Origin: Streptomyces albus subsp. albus
GTDB lineage: Bacteria > Actinomycetota > Actinomycetes > Streptomycetales > Streptomycetaceae
NCBI RefSeq assembly: GCF_000725885.1
Contig: NZ_JODR01000009.1
Span: forward strand, 355,462 to 419,461
Direction: 5' to 3'
Length of the DNA stretch: 64,000 nucleotides
The notes under the pieces are model-generated. The model saw only the letters and a list, made by a program, of their open reading frames with translations. It was not told the origin of the DNA and made no database searches. Positions 1 through 12,000 of this stretch are shown in pieces (within the stretch, counting starts at the first letter, position 1; each line of letters starts with the position of its first letter). The position numbers and the translations under genes were made by a program.

Positions 1-3000
1 CTCAACAGGGTGCCCGGCTCGGCGCTCTCCAACCTGCCCACCACGTCCCGGAAGGCGGCCAGCACGTCCGACATCTCGGCGCGCCCGTCGTCAGCGCCCC
101 GCCGCAGGCCACGGGCCGGTTCGGTGACGACCTCCAGGACCGGGCCGCTGCCCTGCCCAGTGGTCAGGATGATGCCCAGCAGCGGCCCAAGCCTCACCAC
201 GCGGCCGTCGTAGTCGCCGAACGTCCTGTGGTCCTGCCCCGGCGGCAACACCATCTGCCAGGCGACCAGTTCGGCCTCGAAGCCACTGGCCGGGGCGAAG
301 CCCTCCACCTCGACCGGGCGGGGGCCCGCCGGGATGAGCGACTGGGCCGGGCCGTGCGCCGCCGTTCCCTGTGCGGAGGCACCGCTCCGGTGCCGGGGCC
401 GGGACGTCGCGTCGGGGGCACGGTGCGACTCGTGGAGCCGCCGCATCCGGTCCTGGACCGCTTCCTCCAGCCGCGTCACCGCGTCCCAGCGGCTGCTGCT
501 CCGGCTCGCGGACCGCTGCCACTCGCGCACGGCCTGGAGCACGCCCGCCAGATCCTGGGCATTCGGGTGGCGTGGCAGACCGGCCACCGCCTCGTCGACG
601 GCCCGCAACGCGCCCGTGCGCCGGTGTCCCGGTACGTCGGAGATCCGCCGCCAGTCCCGGACCGGGTCGAGGACCTCACGCCGCGAGGGGGGTGCCGGAA
701 GGACGTCCGGCACCTGCTCGGCGTCGGCCGACTCGGGCTGCGTCGTCCCGGCCCCGGACTCGACGGCGCCGCTCGTCGTCACTTCCGTGGTGGACGGCTC
801 CTGCACTTCCTGTCCGCGCTGCTCGTGCGTCGCGGACCGGTCCAGCGGGGGCAGCCCGCGCTGGCGCAGGGCCTCGTCGTAGAGGTCGCGCCCGACCTGC
901 GCCAGCGTCTCGTCGGCGGGCCGGCCGGACTCCTGCGGCCGAACCTCCAACTGGAGAGCGGACAGGGCGGTTTCCGGAACGCCGGCCGCTGCCTCGACGT
1001 CCTGGGTGCCCAGGCCCAGCGCCTCGTCCTGCCCGACCTTCCGCAACGGCTCGGGCAGCAGCAGGTTCTCCAGGTACTGGCCGACCGTCGCGGGGCGCTC
1101 ACCGTCCCGGCTCCGCTCCGCCGGCAGATCGAGTTCCATCGCAGGCGGCACGGACAGGCCGGCGCGTCCGAGCGTGTCCTCCAGTTCCAGGGCGAGCGGC
1201 CACGCTTCCGCCTCCAGGAAGGCACGCGGCGCCGGCCCCAGAGCCTGCCGGACCGTACCGAGGGACGCACGGGAGACGAAGGCCGCGTAGTCCCTCGGGG
1301 AGGGCGGCAGCTCGTGCCACTCGCGCACCACTGCGGCGATCTGGGTGTATCCGAGCGCCAGGGCACCGGCCAACTCGTCCTCGTCCCACGGCTTCACCTC
1401 GGGGGCGTGTTCGGGATGCGCCGCCAGCCACGTGGAGAAGGAGTGCCTGCCGCTCTCGGCGAACGTCGCCGCACCCTGGGCATCCTCGTGAACCGCCTGC
1501 TCCTGGGGCGAGCCCTCCCGCAGGGGTGCGGTGGCCTGGTCCAGGAACGTCAGGAGGCCGCTCAACGGGACGGTCGCGGCGAGGCGGGCCGGTTGCGGCT
1601 CCGCGGGGACCGGCGTCCGGGCCACGTCCGGCCCGGCAGTCGGCTCGGCAGTCAGCCCGGCAGCCGGCTCGGCGTAGTCCTCGGGAGCGGACGTCGAGTC
1701 CGACTCGGCCCGACCCTCCGGGACGGCCGGAGAGAACTGCTGGTCCGCATCCCAGGACGGCTGGGTTCCCAGCTCGTCCTGGCCGGCCCCGGCACCAGGA
1801 AGCGCGGAAGCTGGCCCGGACACCTCCTGCCCGGACACCTCCGACGGCAGGTGCTCCACATAGCGGTTGACCTCGTAATGCCCCGGCTCCGCTCCCGGCC
1901 CGTACAGCCACTCCAGGAGCGGCACCATGTCCGGAAGGCTGTCGCGGACCCACTGCGCACCGTTGTTCCGCGGCAACATGGTGTGCATGTCGTCGCCGCC
2001 GTTCACGCCCAGCCAGACGTTGGTCAGCTGCGCGAAGAACTCGTCCTCGTTCCACGACGAGTAGTTGGGATATCCGCCGAGCGGGCCGTGCCGGAGGCCG
2101 TCCGGCCAGGTACCGGCCTCCCCCCGCTCTTCCTTCTCCTTCTGCGCGTTGAAGACATCGGTGATGAGCTGCTTCTGCTCCCGGTTCAACGCCCCGTGAC
2201 GAATCGCGTGCGCCAGCTCGTGGGTGAGGTCGGAGTGCCCCTCCTCCTCCCGGGAGAAGGAGGGATCGCCGGGCTGCTCCCCCAGCAGGTTCTCCTCCGA
2301 TATGCCTACCAGTCCCTCGCGAACCCCCGGCTCAGCCGGATTGGTCCCGCCTCGAACGGCGACGTCGACGTGGCCGAAGCCCTCCACGTCCCGGAACGCC
2401 ACGTCCTTGGGCACCACGACGAGGCGGTAGCGCTCGTCCTCGACCAGCTGCGAGGCGATCTCCGGGTTGCCCAGCATGACGGTCATCAGCGGAACAGCCG
2501 CGCGGCGTACGTCCACCGGCCGGTGCACCCGCGGATCGATCCGCAGCATCAGCAGCGCCGCGGTCTCGGCGTAGTCCCCGGGGGGCAGGTTCTGCCGCAG
2601 CTGCTCCATCAGCCGCTCGTCCCGGGTCAGTGCGCCCAGCTGCTCAGGGGGCAGCTGCGCCAGCACGTCGGCGCGCTCGCTCTGCTCCATGGAGGGCAGC
2701 TCATCGACGAGGGGGACCGCCGCCACGGGAGCGGCCTTTGGCGCGCTCTGGGTGGTGTCGTGCGCGGGGGGCTCGGCGGTGTCCGCGGCGGGCCGCGTCA
2801 CCGGCTCGAGGTACAGGGCGGGACCTGTCGCCGAACGGTGCACGGAGAGCCCCGCCATCGCCTGCGCTAGGGCCTCGCCGGTGAGCGGGTTGCGCCTGTC
2901 CACCACCGGTTCGGTGCGGAGGCCGGCCTCCCATGTCGACCGTGTGGGGTGGGCCGGCTGGACGGTCACCAGCCCCGGCGCCTGCGGGTTGCGGAGGTCG

Positions 3001-6000
3001 GCGGTGATGCCGGCCCAGTCCGGGTACGCCAGGGTGGGCTGGCCGTTCCTCGCCGAGAACGGCCTCAGCACCTCCTCCTTGTAGTGGGCCAGTCCGGGCA
3101 CCACGAAGATCGCCGGGTCGTTGAGATCCGTCCGCTCCCGCAACGGGTCGCGGTCCGCCAGCACCATCAACTCGTCCAGCGGCACCGACAGCGTCACGCT
3201 CTGCCCGGTGTTCCCGGGCAGGGTGATCTCTATGGTGCCGTCCTGCGGGGCGTTCGGCGCGTAGAGCACGTACGGGTTGCCGAGGCCGAACTCCGACCAC
3301 GGCGCGTCCGCCGTCACGGGGCCGTTCGCCGTTATCGACTGGGCACGGGTCAGGTCAACCGGACGCAGCGCCACCCCGGAGAGGTTGCGGCCGACGCCGG
3401 GGCCCGTGGTGGGCAGGGCGCTCTCCGGCGCGTAGGCACCCAGTTCCCTCAGGTGCATCACGGCCAGCTCGGTGGGGTCGGAGATGTCCCAACCCAACGC
3501 CTGGGCCTTGGTCACCGTCTCCGTCAGGTGGTGCTCCCAGTGTTGCGACCAGTAGTCGCCCCAGAAACTCTCGTCCTGCGGCAGGTGCAGCACCTTCGTC
3601 GCGATCCGCTTCGCCGTCCCCGTGCTCTGCCAGGTGCGGACGGCCCGGCGCGCGGCGACGTTCGCCCACATGGCGCGGCCGACGTCGGCCGTGGTCACCG
3701 GCTCGTCGGCGGGCAGGAGCAGAACGGTGCGCACTCCCCGCTCGTCGAACGCCGACGTCCCGCCCGAGGTCGTGGGCAGGAACCGCTCCACGGCACCACG
3801 CAGCGCGGGGTCGTTCGCGTGGTCCACCAGTCCGGTGCCGCCGTCCGAACGCACACGTCGGTGCGCGGCGTCCAGGACCGCCAGGTAGTGCGTCCTGCTG
3901 CCCGCGCCGTGCGGGTCGCCGTACTTGCGGGCCAGGGTGGTCCAAAGGTCCAGCTGGAAGTCGGTGAACCCGCCCAGTTGCGGGTCCCTGACACGCAGGT
4001 TCTCCAACGCGCCGATGCCGGGCACCAGCCGGTCCCACCACAGCTTGGGGTCGTCCTCCGCGTGCAGACCGAACACCTTGCGCAGGGCGAGCCACAGGAC
4101 CTGCGCGGTCTCCAGGCGGTGGCGCCCGGTCAGCCGGGCGCGGTCGGCGAAGGAGGTGAGCTGGCGCTCCTTCGGGTAGGGGCGGCTGTCCACGCGCCGG
4201 CCGAGGTTGCCCCGCGCGTCGGAAGTGAGCAGGAGCTGCCGCTCCGCCGGCCTGCCGTCCTTCTCGGCCAGGTCCGACCCGGTCGGACGGTCGTAGCCGG
4301 AGAACATGTGTCCCGACCGGGTGGAGCCCTCCTGGGCGAGGGAGGGCAGCCGCAGCTCGTCGTGGGCCCTCGGAGTCGGTGCGTGCAGCTTGGGTACGGC
4401 CAGCAGGGGCTCGGGCCACGGCACGACACCCCAGCACGCGTCCAGGTGGATCGAGAAGTTCTTCGGCACCCCGGAGGCCCTGGCCACGTCGGCCAGCAAC
4501 TGCCCGCCCTGGTCGGCGGGGAGCAGTTCCTGCCCACCGTTCCTCAGCCCGACGAGGAACCCACCGGGAGTGGCGTGTCCGGCCATGAACACGGTCCGGG
4601 AGAGGTCCGGGCTCTCCACCGGCGCCGCCGGCTGGGTGAGCGTCTCACCCCGGTACCCGGCCCAAGCGCCCTTGGTGAACCCGCCGCGGGGGATCTCGTG
4701 GTGGAGCGAGAGCGCGGAGCGCTGCGTCATCTCCGACTCCCAGGTGCGCACCGGGTCTCCGGCCCAGGGGAAGAGTGTCCCGTGGATCTTTCCCTGCGGG
4801 TGCGGAACCGGCCGCAGCACCAGGTCGCTGGTGCGGAACGTCCGGCCGCTGACCGGAGTCCACACCCGTTCCGGCAACGTCAGCTCGGTGCCGGTCCAGC
4901 TGTAGTAGACCCAGCCTCCGTACGGCGCTTCCGGGTCGTCGTCCACGTTCGCGAGATAGGTCATCCCGTCCTTGCGCGCGAACGCCGACTTGCCGGTCAC
5001 CGTGAACACCTGGTTGCCGCGCAGTTCGTTGCCGACGGCCCGCTGGGCGGCCGTGCCCTGCGCCGACAGGTCGTCCGTGACGAGCACCACCGGGGTGTCC
5101 GGCCCCATCGCTTTCAGCAGGCGGTCCTTCTTCAGGACCTTGCCGACCTTCGACCAGGTGACCCGCTTCCCGCCGATGTACGCCCCGTCCTCATCGCCAT
5201 CGACCACCATGAAGTAGGCGTGCCTGCCCCAAGGGGCGTCCTGCTCCTTCCCGAGATGCGGGCGCTCACCGTGCCGCTGGCGCAGGAGCCGGATCTTGTC
5301 GGTCCGCAGGTCCGAGACCCGGACGTCGGTGAGGTTCCGCCCGACGGGGCCCCGGTGCAGTGCGCCGTCGTCACCCAGCAGCAGGCCGTCGAACAGGGTG
5401 TCGTCGGACAGCACCGCCTCGGTGACCGACCAGTCATCACCCGTGCGGGACGCCTCCGCGCGGCCACCGGAGGAGTGGGAGTGCCGGTGCGAGGTCGAGT
5501 GGCGCGGCATCCGCGTGACCCGCCCCTGGGCGTTCTCCGACTCCCTGGCCTCCGCCTCCAGGTCGGGGCCGAGGTCCTCGTCCTCGGAGAACTCCTCGAC
5601 GGGCCGCTTGCCCGGCGCCGATGCGCTGCCGAGGTCGCTCGCCGGGCCGCTGCCGTCGCCGTCCCGCGCGGCCCGGGCCCTCGACAGCTCCTCCTCGGTG
5701 ACCGGCTCCACGAAGACAGCGCGCGGCTCGGCCCCGAAGAACGTCTCCGGCTGCGCCTGCGGCGCTTCCACCGTGGTGGGCGCCTGCGTCGTGTCCGTGG
5801 GGGCGTGGAAGGCCGGGGCGCTCACCGTCGCCTGTCCGGGGGTTCCGACGGGCTCCGCGGTCAGTTCGGCCTCGCGTGGCACAGGGGCGGACGCTGTCGC
5901 GATCACCTCCCGCATGGGGACCGCCGCCGCCCACGCCGCGTCACCGGCGTCGCCGGACTCCAGGCGCAGCAGCGTGATCTCGATGATCTCGGTGTTTTCG

Positions 6001-9000
6001 GTGTTCTTGGTGTTCGTGCTGCCGGACTCCGGGCCCGCCGTCCAGACGCCACCGTTGGGCAGCACCACCGTCGTCCGGAGCCCGAGCACGGGTGCGACCG
6101 CTGCGAGCAGGCCCCAGTCGGAGGCCCGCTGCGGCGCACCGGACGCCTCCTGGCCGGCGACGGCGCCGTCGCCGGACCGCAGTGACGCGGCGAAGGCGGA
6201 GCGGTGCTCGTCGGTGTGCTCGCCGATGAGCGGCCTGTTGTCCTCGCCGGGCGCGGACAGGCGGTCGATCCACGGCCAGAACCGGCGGCCCATGGGCGGG
6301 TGGCGCAGGTCCGCCTCCAGCGCGCCCGCCACCAGGCCGGGCAGTTCGTCCACACCGGCGGGCCACGGGTGTCCGGCCAACTGGGCCGACCTCTCCGCGG
6401 CCACCTTGCTCACCGCGTACACCGCGTTCACCAGGTCACCGGCGGCGTCAGACCCGGGCAGTACGACCTCCGTCCGGCTGCTGAGCATCGCGGCCTGCGA
6501 CGCGGTCAGGGCCGGCCGGCCGGACTGCCCGGTCTCCTGTGCCTGCGCCGCCCCGGGCTGCCCGGCTTCCTGCGCCTGTGCCCCGGCCACCGCGTCGGAG
6601 CCCGCTGCCTGCCCGGAGGTGGACACACGTGTCCCCTCGGCCGGGGGCAGGGAGTCCCGGGCGGCGGACGCGGTGCCCTGGGTGCCCCTGTCGGCGCCGG
6701 CAGGCACGCTCTCGGTGCGGCTCGTCCCGACGGACGGGCCGGCATGTGCGGTCTCGGACGCGGTGGTCGGCACTGAGCGGGTGGGGGCGGCATGAGCCGT
6801 CTGACCGGCACCCTCCGTGACGTACTCCGCAGTCGCCCCCGCAGCACTCTCCGCGACCGGCTCCGCGGCGGACTCCGCGCCACCCTCCACGGCCGACTCC
6901 GCGACCGAACCCGCGGCCGACTCCGCGACCGCATCGGTGCCGAAGACCGAGTCCACCAGGGAGGCGAACACGGTGGTCTGCGCGTCGCCGTCCGGGTCGG
7001 TCACCGTGAGGCGGGGCGGCAGGACGGGGCGGCGCGGCAGGCCGAGTTCCTGCACCAGGCGGCGCGGCAGCAGCGCCTTGTAGGTGTCGCCGTCCAGCAG
7101 CACGTGCACCGACGGCAGGTCGCCCGGCACCTCGTCCTCGGTCACCGCGCCGGTGACGCCGGGGTGGAAGACGAACACGCCCTGGTCGGGCACGACCACG
7201 TGCACCGACACGTTGTGCCGGTGGGCGAACAGCTGCGGTGCGAGGTCCATGGCGGAGTTGTCGTAGCCGGCCGTCGGCACGTCCAGGGCCCCGGTCTTCA
7301 CCTCGGTGCCGCCCGGCCGTTCCAGCTGGCGTGCCAGCAGCTCCGCGCGCTGCTCGGGCGTCGTCGGCACGTTGAAGTGCACCACGCCCTCTTCGTCGAA
7401 CTCCTTCTGGTGCGCGTCCTTGCCCGAGGTGTCGAGCACGCCGAGTCCGGCGGCGGCGAGATCGTCCGGTGTGAAGACGTCGTCCGGCTCGCGCTCGGCC
7501 CAGTCCGCGACCAGCTCGGGGTTCGTCCGCACCCAGTGGGCCAGGTCGGCGCGGACCTGCGCGGCCCGCTGCGCGGAGGTGACGCCCTCGTACGGGTTCT
7601 GCGCCAGTCCGGCGTGGTCCAGCGCGGCCAGCCCCGCGTCCAGGGACAGCGGCAGGCCCTCGCCCTTGGTGGCCTCCGGGGTGCGCACGCTGTGCGGGTC
7701 GAAGACGTCGTAGACCGTTCCGTCCGGGCCGGTGTAGCGGGTCACCGCGTCCTCGCCGGGCTCCCGTACCGGCTCGAAGCGCACCAGCGCGTCCAGGGCC
7801 TCCTTCCACCGGAGCGCTTCCCGCTCGGCGTCCGACAGGTCCCGGGTCGCCCTCGTCGCGGGCAGCGCCGACGGCTGCGGGAACCGCTGCGGGTCGGTGG
7901 CGAAGTCCAGTACCGCCTGCTTCACCTTCGCCCGGTGCAGCTGGTTCTCCAGCCGCTTCACCTCGTCCCGGTGCTCCTCCTCGGTGGCGACACCGTGCGC
8001 GCCACCGGCCGCCGTCGAGACGCCCCGCCAGGCCGTGTCCCTCAGCATCCGGAGGTCGGCCACCTCGCCGGGGCTCGTGTCCAGCAGACCACCTGTGGAC
8101 AGGTGGGCGCGGACCTCCTGCGCCAGCGCCCGGCGGGTCTCTGCCTCGGCCTGCCCGCGGACGTCGTCCTCGCCGCCGGTGCTGCGCACCTCCCGGTCCA
8201 GCCGGGCCAGCTCCTCGTCGAGGGCCTGACGCATGTTCTCGGCGGTACGTACCGCGTCGCCCAACGCGCGCTGAAGGTAAGCCAACTCGCCACCGCGTAC
8301 CGTGACCAGGTCCGCGTCCCCCGCGTTCCGCGCCGCGTTCAGCTCGGCCCGCTTGTTCCGGATCAGCCCTCGCAGCGCGTCCGCCTTCAGCCGCTCCCGC
8401 ACCTCCAGGTGCTGCGGCGGCACCTGCTGGCCGGCCCACCAGTCGCCGGGCGAGTCGGCCATCGCGATCAGATCCCGGATCTCCCGGCTCCGGTGGACGG
8501 GCACCTCCGGCGGCGCCTCGTGGGGCGACGGCGCCGCCACGTCGCCCTCCACCGGGGCGAGGGGATGCTGGGCGGCCTTCAGCTCCTCGTCCCGCTCGTT
8601 CGGCTTCCACTCGGCCGGCGGCCGGCCGGTGCGGGTCGCCGGGTCCTGCTGGTACCACTCCGTCAGCTTGTGCGCCGACCACTTCGCCTTGGCGTGATCG
8701 GCTCCCAGCCGCTCGTAGGCGTCCCGCAGCCCGGCCCGCTCCACCAGCTGTTCGCCCAGCCGCCGGGTGACGCCCTCGTACCGCTCGTGCAGCGACTGAG
8801 CGGACACCTCGGCCCGCTGCGGCCCGCCCAGCAGGTCGTACAGCTCCTCGTAGATCCGCTCCACGCGGATGTCGGCCGCTTCCCTCTGCACCGAGTTCTC
8901 GCGGATCTTGTCGTGGAGCGTGTCGACGTGCTCCCAGGCGGTGGCGACCACCTTGGGGTAGGTGCTGTCGTCGATCAGCCCGTACTCCCGCGCCAGCCGC

Positions 9001-12000
9001 TCCGGCACCATCGCGTACAGCGGTTCGTCGTCGACGAACGACGACGCGAAGGCCTCGGCCCCCTCGTGCCCGGTGTGCATCCGCCCACGGACGCCCCGGT
9101 GCAACAAGCTCGTGAACTGCTTCACCGAGTTCTTGCCGACCGCCCCCCTCACCTCCTGCACCGGGGAGGGCAGTTCGACCAGCAGCTGCGGCTCGTTGGC
9201 CTGGACTCCCCGCACCTGGTAGACGGACTTGCCCACGTGCTGGTTGGCCCCGCTGTCACCGACGCCGAGCACCGGCACGTTGTCGCTGGGGAAGCTGTTG
9301 CCGGTCGTGGTGCCCGCGTTGAAGGCGGGGTGCCCACTGAGCGACAGCGCCGCCTCCATACCGGAGGCGCCCTGTTCGAACTGGTGGCTGTCCGCCACGT
9401 GACCGTCGGTGTACTGCGCGAAGGTGCGCGTGGCGCCGATCACCTTCAGGCCGGCTCCCTCGGGGAACTGCCAGTGCACCACCACGTCCGCGTACGCGGC
9501 TCCCACGGCACCGCCGTCGTGGATCCTCGGCAGCTGGTAGCCATCCTGGCTCAGGGCGGCCCGCCCCTCCAGCCGCAGCGCGCGGGAGCCGAGCAGCCGG
9601 CTCAGCTCGGTCTGGGCCTGGGTGCCAGGGCGCGTCAGGGACGTGTGGTCCCGGCCGTGCAGCAGCGGGTTCCGGGCCGCCCGGTCGCGCACGTCGCGCC
9701 ACCACTTCGGGGTGATCCGCAGGCCGGTTCCGCCGCCGGACACACGTGTCCCCGACGCCCCGGTCCCGGTCCGGGCCTCGGGCGCGGGCTCCGCCGTGAC
9801 GGTGGTGACGATGTAGGCGTCGGAGGTGCCGGCGAAGATGAGGCCGGCCGGGTTCCGGGAGAGGCCCGGCGCGGACGCGTCCCTCCCGGACTCCTCCGCC
9901 TCCCGGATCTCTTCCACGGACAATCCCGTGGTCACGGTGATGGCGTGTGCGGGGCCGGGATCTGCCACGAGGGTGGTGAGGGCCCCCGTCGCGGGGTCGC
10001 GGACGAGGTCACCGAGCGGGATTGCCTCCGCGTTGCGGAAGGTCGCCGGGACGAAGGACGCCGAGGATGCCGAGGACGCGTCGTCGGCGGTGGCGTCAGC
10101 GGGACGCGTCGTGACCGCGTCGCCGCCCTGGGCCGGCGGCTGCTCGCGGTACCAGTTGAACGCGCGGTCCAGCACGGCCTCGGTGTGCTTCTCCCGCTGG
10201 AGACCGCCCGGGCCGTTGAGCAGGGTGACCTGCTTGTCCTGGAGCAGCCGCACCAGCGGGTCGTCCTGGGGCGCGGCCCTCCGCTCGCCGGGGCGGACCG
10301 GGACGACGACGGGCTCCTCCTCCGCCCGCCTCCGCACCGTCACCCCGGTGCTGTCCGGCCGGGCGGTCTCCGTGACGTCGGCTCCAGGGCCGGTGGCGAC
10401 CCCCGAGCCGACGGTGTCGGCGGCGGCGTCCGGATCTATGACGGGCAGCACCAGCAGGTCCGGGTACAGCTCGCTGAGCTGGCCGGCGGACTCCCTCACC
10501 CTGATCTGGGTGCCGTCGTCCCGGGTGTAGATCAGCTCCAGCTCGATCGGTACGTCGAACTCCCAGTCGCCCGGCATGCCCAGGGCCGGATTGCGGGTCA
10601 CCTCGTGGGTCGAGGTGATGCTCTGCGCGTTGGGCGTGGCCGCCGCCACACCGGGGGAGACCAGGATGTTGTGACCCTGGGCGTCGCCCGAGGCGTCGTT
10701 CTTCTCGGTGCCGACGACCCCGATGAGGGGCATCGTCAGCTTCTTCGTCCGGGTGATGCCCCGGGTCCCCGACTCCTTCTCGGAGAGGACCAGTTCCTGT
10801 TCCACGTCGACGTTGTGGTGGGCGCCCCGGTACCGCGGCTCAGCCCGGTGGAGGCGCACCCGCACGGTGCCGCTGAGCGACCCGAGGTTGAGGTGCCGGT
10901 CGATGAACTGGTTGTGGTAGTGCCGGGACGCCAGCCCCTCCGGTGCGCTGAGCTGGTCGTGCAGGCTCCTGATGACGTGCGGGTCGCGCAGCAGAAAGGC
11001 GAACTGGTCCCGCAGCCCGCCCAGGTCGCGGATGCCGCTGGCAGGCAGCACCTTGGCCAGCTTCCTGGACGTGAGGGCCCGCTGGAAGGCGGCCAGCACC
11101 TCGCGGGCGTCGAGTGCCCCCTCGACCGTCGCCAGGATCGGCGTCGGCAGCAGTGGCCGGACGGCCGGCAGCGGTTTCGGCCTGTCCAGGCCGTTGCTGG
11201 CCAGTCCCAGGGCCGTGGCCGACGTGAGGTCTCGCAGGGCCGTCGTCTTCGACTGGACGAGGACGCCGCCGACCGCCTCGTGCTCCTTGGCGAACGGCTT
11301 GTTGGACTTGACCCTGACGGTGACGACATAGGTGGTGCTGTCGTGCTGGGTGAGCGCCTGCCGTCCGCCCCGGGTCTGGCCGACCTGGAAGGTGAAGGAG
11401 AGCCCCTCCGACGCCCCCCGGCTCTGCACCCGCTGCCACGGCGTCCAGGCGGGGCCCGTGATGATCGTTGCCGGCAGCGCGTCCGGCGTGCTCCCGTTGA
11501 CGCCGCCCCAGCCGGACAGCCGGAGAGAGGCCTCCCAGCCGCGCTTGCCGCTGACGCCGCTGCCCACGGAGATGCTGCCCCCGTAGCCGGCCTCACCGTG
11601 CAGACCGCGGTCCACGATGTGCCGGACGTGGTGCCCCTGCTGGAGAGCGGCGATGTCCACCTCGGCCTCGCCGCCGAAGAACCGTCCCGTGACCTTGATC
11701 CGCATCGCGGACCACTGTCCGGCGGTCATGGTGGCCAGGTGCGACTCCAACTGCCCCGCATGGAGTGACAGGTCGATGGTCTGCCGCTCCGTGGTACCGG
11801 TCGCCGAGAACGTCCACTGGGTCTCCTTCGGCGAGATGGCCGCCAGCAGGCTCGCGATGAGGTCCGCCAGCGGCTTCATGTGCCCGACCCGCAGCGGGAC
11901 GTGGTGGAAGTGCTCCTCCGGCCGGGACGGGCGCTGGGCGAGCGCGTCCCGCAGCGCCCGCGCCTGCACCTCGGGAAGCACCCGGGAGGGGGGCGCCGGC

